Source: Eudoraea sp. (GTDB taxonomy: Bacteria; Bacteroidota; Bacteroidia; Flavobacteriales; Flavobacteriaceae). Taken from it: 6,777 nucleotides of DNA. The notes under the pieces are model-generated. The model was not told the origin of the DNA, ran no database searches, and was given only the letters and a program-made list of their open reading frames with translations. Position 1 is the stretch's first letter. Every line of letters starts with the position of its first letter. Made by a program: the position numbers and the translations under genes. Of the stretch, positions 5,862 through 6,777 are shown one piece after another. The stretch lies in contig JABDQS010000074.1 of NCBI GenBank assembly GCA_013042125.1, forward strand, positions 1 through 6,777, given 5' to 3'.

Positions 5862-6602
5862 ATGCAAATATCCAAAGTAATATTAAGTATTTTCCTAACT
5901 GTTTTAATGGCTATAGGCCTAAGCGCACAAGGCTTATATCAAAAAGGTCAGATCGAATTAAAAAAGGGCAAGACCGAAGATGCTTATATTCAAATAGATT
6001 TTGAGTTTCCTCAGCGATTTCAACAGAACATAACCTATGTGACCCCAAAAGACTGGGCAAAGTATCAAAAGACCGGCAAGCTGAAGGGGAGTATGAAGGA
6101 AAAACTAAATCCGGGGGATATCAAAGGCTTTACGCTCGAAGATGGCAGGGTCTTCAGAACTGTCAGATATGCCGATCTTACAGGCAAGGCGATCAAAATG
6201 ATCCCAAAGAAGATGTGTCTGGAGGAGACAGCTAGTGGGGCCATTAAGGTATATAAGTTATACAGCAGAACCACCGGGAAGATCAATCATGAATTGGCAG
6301 ATATGATCTTTGAGGACAGGGCCAATCTGATTAACTATATTCAGGATAATTTTCAGATCTTACTGCTCAAGGATAAGAAAAACCCAACAAATATCATGCA
6401 TATCAACCTATTGAATTATATAGGTGACAATGAAAGGGTAAAAGACAATTATTCCAATAATCATTATGGGTTCCGGAATCAGTTCACGGAAGCTCAGAAA
6501 ATGGGCAAATACGTAAATAAGGAATACGAGGCTGCATTCTTAAGTATGGTCAATGACTACAATCAAGATGCAGCAACAATCGGGGAAGCACGATCTAAAT
6601 AA
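5862..6602 (+). CDS. Secreted protein of unknown function
   Basis: I do not recognise a named family for this 246-residue protein. It opens with a standard signal peptide (Lys5, hydrophobic core 7-20) and a likely signal peptidase I cut after Ala22 in LSAQG, so it should reach the periplasm or beyond. The mature N-terminus, with G-Q-I-E-L-K-K-G-K then A-Y-I (29-43), resembles the 'strand, basic turn, strand' opening seen in many small secreted Bacteroidota proteins. The middle (about 45-140) looks beta-rich and basic, and the last 100 residues look more helical and polar, with many Asn, Asp, Lys and Tyr. The single Cys is at 119. There are no membrane helices after the signal, no lipobox, no C-terminal sorting domain and no enzyme motif. 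The gene stands alone: 105 bases after the methyltransferase stop, with its own candidate promoter and an intrinsic terminator 49 bases downstream. Confidence 0.8.
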   Translation: MQISKVILSIFLTVLMAIGLSAQGLYQKGQIELKKGKTEDAYIQIDFEFPQRFQQNITYVTPKDWAKYQKTGKLKGSMKEKLNPGDIKGFTLEDGRVFRTVRYADLTGKAIKMIPKKMCLEETASGAIKVYKLYSRTTGKINHELADMIFEDRANLINYIQDNFQILLLKDKKNPTNIMHINLLNYIGDNERVKDNYSNNHYGFRNQFTEAQKMGKYVNKEYEAAFLSMVNDYNQDAATIGEARSK

Positions 6603-6650
6603 TTCAGAGCTATAGGATATTGGTCTATGCCGAATCCTTGACGAACTTTT

Positions 6651-6681
6651 AAGCCATGACAATTTTTTGTTGTGGCTTTTT
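6651..6681 (+). terminator. Intrinsic terminator after the 5862 gene
   Basis: AAGCCA (6651-6656) pairs with TGGCTT (6673-6678) and CAA (6660-6662) with TTG (6670-6672). This leaves a three-base TGA bulge and a seven-base T-rich loop. The right arm runs into TTTTT at 6677-6681. A nine-pair stem followed by a T-tract, starting 49 bases after the stop codon, is a good Rho-independent terminator for the + strand. On the other strand the stem is not followed by a T-tract. Confidence 0.7.
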
Positions 6682-6692
6682 ACTTTATACCT

Positions 6693-6777
6693 TCATTTCA
6701 TTGTCGAATTTGTTTGGCTTGAATAATCGCTTATATACTGATTTTTATCATCTTTATAATCCTGTACGTTCTTTATA
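6693..6777 (-). CDS. Possible 3' end of a convergent gene (partial, weak)
   Basis: On the minus strand one frame is open from the right edge for 27 codons to a TGA at 6693-6695. It reads as a polar tail rich in Asp, Lys, Asn, Gln, Tyr and Ser and ends in S-T-M-K. The other two minus-strand frames close quickly. Its position just beyond the + strand terminator would fit a convergent gene. The stretch is far too short to identify, and chance openness is quite possible. Confidence 0.18.
   Translation of the reverse strand, partial: IKNVQDYKDDKNQYISDYSSQTNSTMK

Overview
The window looks like chromosomal DNA from a marine-type member of the Bacteroidota, most likely Flavobacteriaceae. This is an inference from several signs. 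Its protein families are typical of that group (DUF2807, DUF4251, and a lipoprotein-anchored sorbosone-dehydrogenase-like protein). The DNA is AT-rich, starts mostly lack a strong Shine-Dalgarno sequence, and some leaders carry -7 boxes resembling the Bacteroidota TAnnTTTG motif. All well-supported genes lie on the + strand and are intact, except the first, which is probably cut by the left edge.

Layout: (1) 1-501, the end of an unrecognised, acidic, probably cytoplasmic protein. (2) 599-3441, a tight four-gene run that is almost certainly one operon: a secreted DUF2807 (GIN-domain) beta-rich protein, a 66-residue LapA-like two-helix membrane protein, a DUF4251 lipoprotein, and a six-bladed-propeller PQQ-type sugar (sorbosone) dehydrogenase lipoprotein. 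The last two genes overlap by ATGA. (3) 3442-3742, a 301-base non-coding stretch with candidate promoters, repeated CTTTA motifs and a GGGGTCCCC palindrome. (4) 3743-4855, a membrane fatty acid desaturase with all three histidine boxes. (5) 4977-5756, a SAM-dependent class I methyltransferase that carries an N-terminal membrane or lipoprotein signal. (6) 5862-6602, a secreted protein of unknown function, followed by a good intrinsic terminator at 6651-6681. The final bases may hold the 3' end of a convergent gene, but this is weak.

The common theme is the cell envelope. Six of the seven complete gene products carry a signal peptide, a lipobox or membrane helices, and the seventh, if the methyltransferase signal is discounted, is that enzyme. 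The desaturase would act on membrane lipid acyl chains. The four-gene operon places a surface or periplasmic oxidoreductase beside three small envelope proteins of unknown or poorly known role. I see no mobile element, CRISPR array, rRNA or tRNA, phage gene or defence system, and no convincing new multi-gene system. The items most worth following up are the exported-looking methyltransferase and the coupled DUF4251/dehydrogenase pair.
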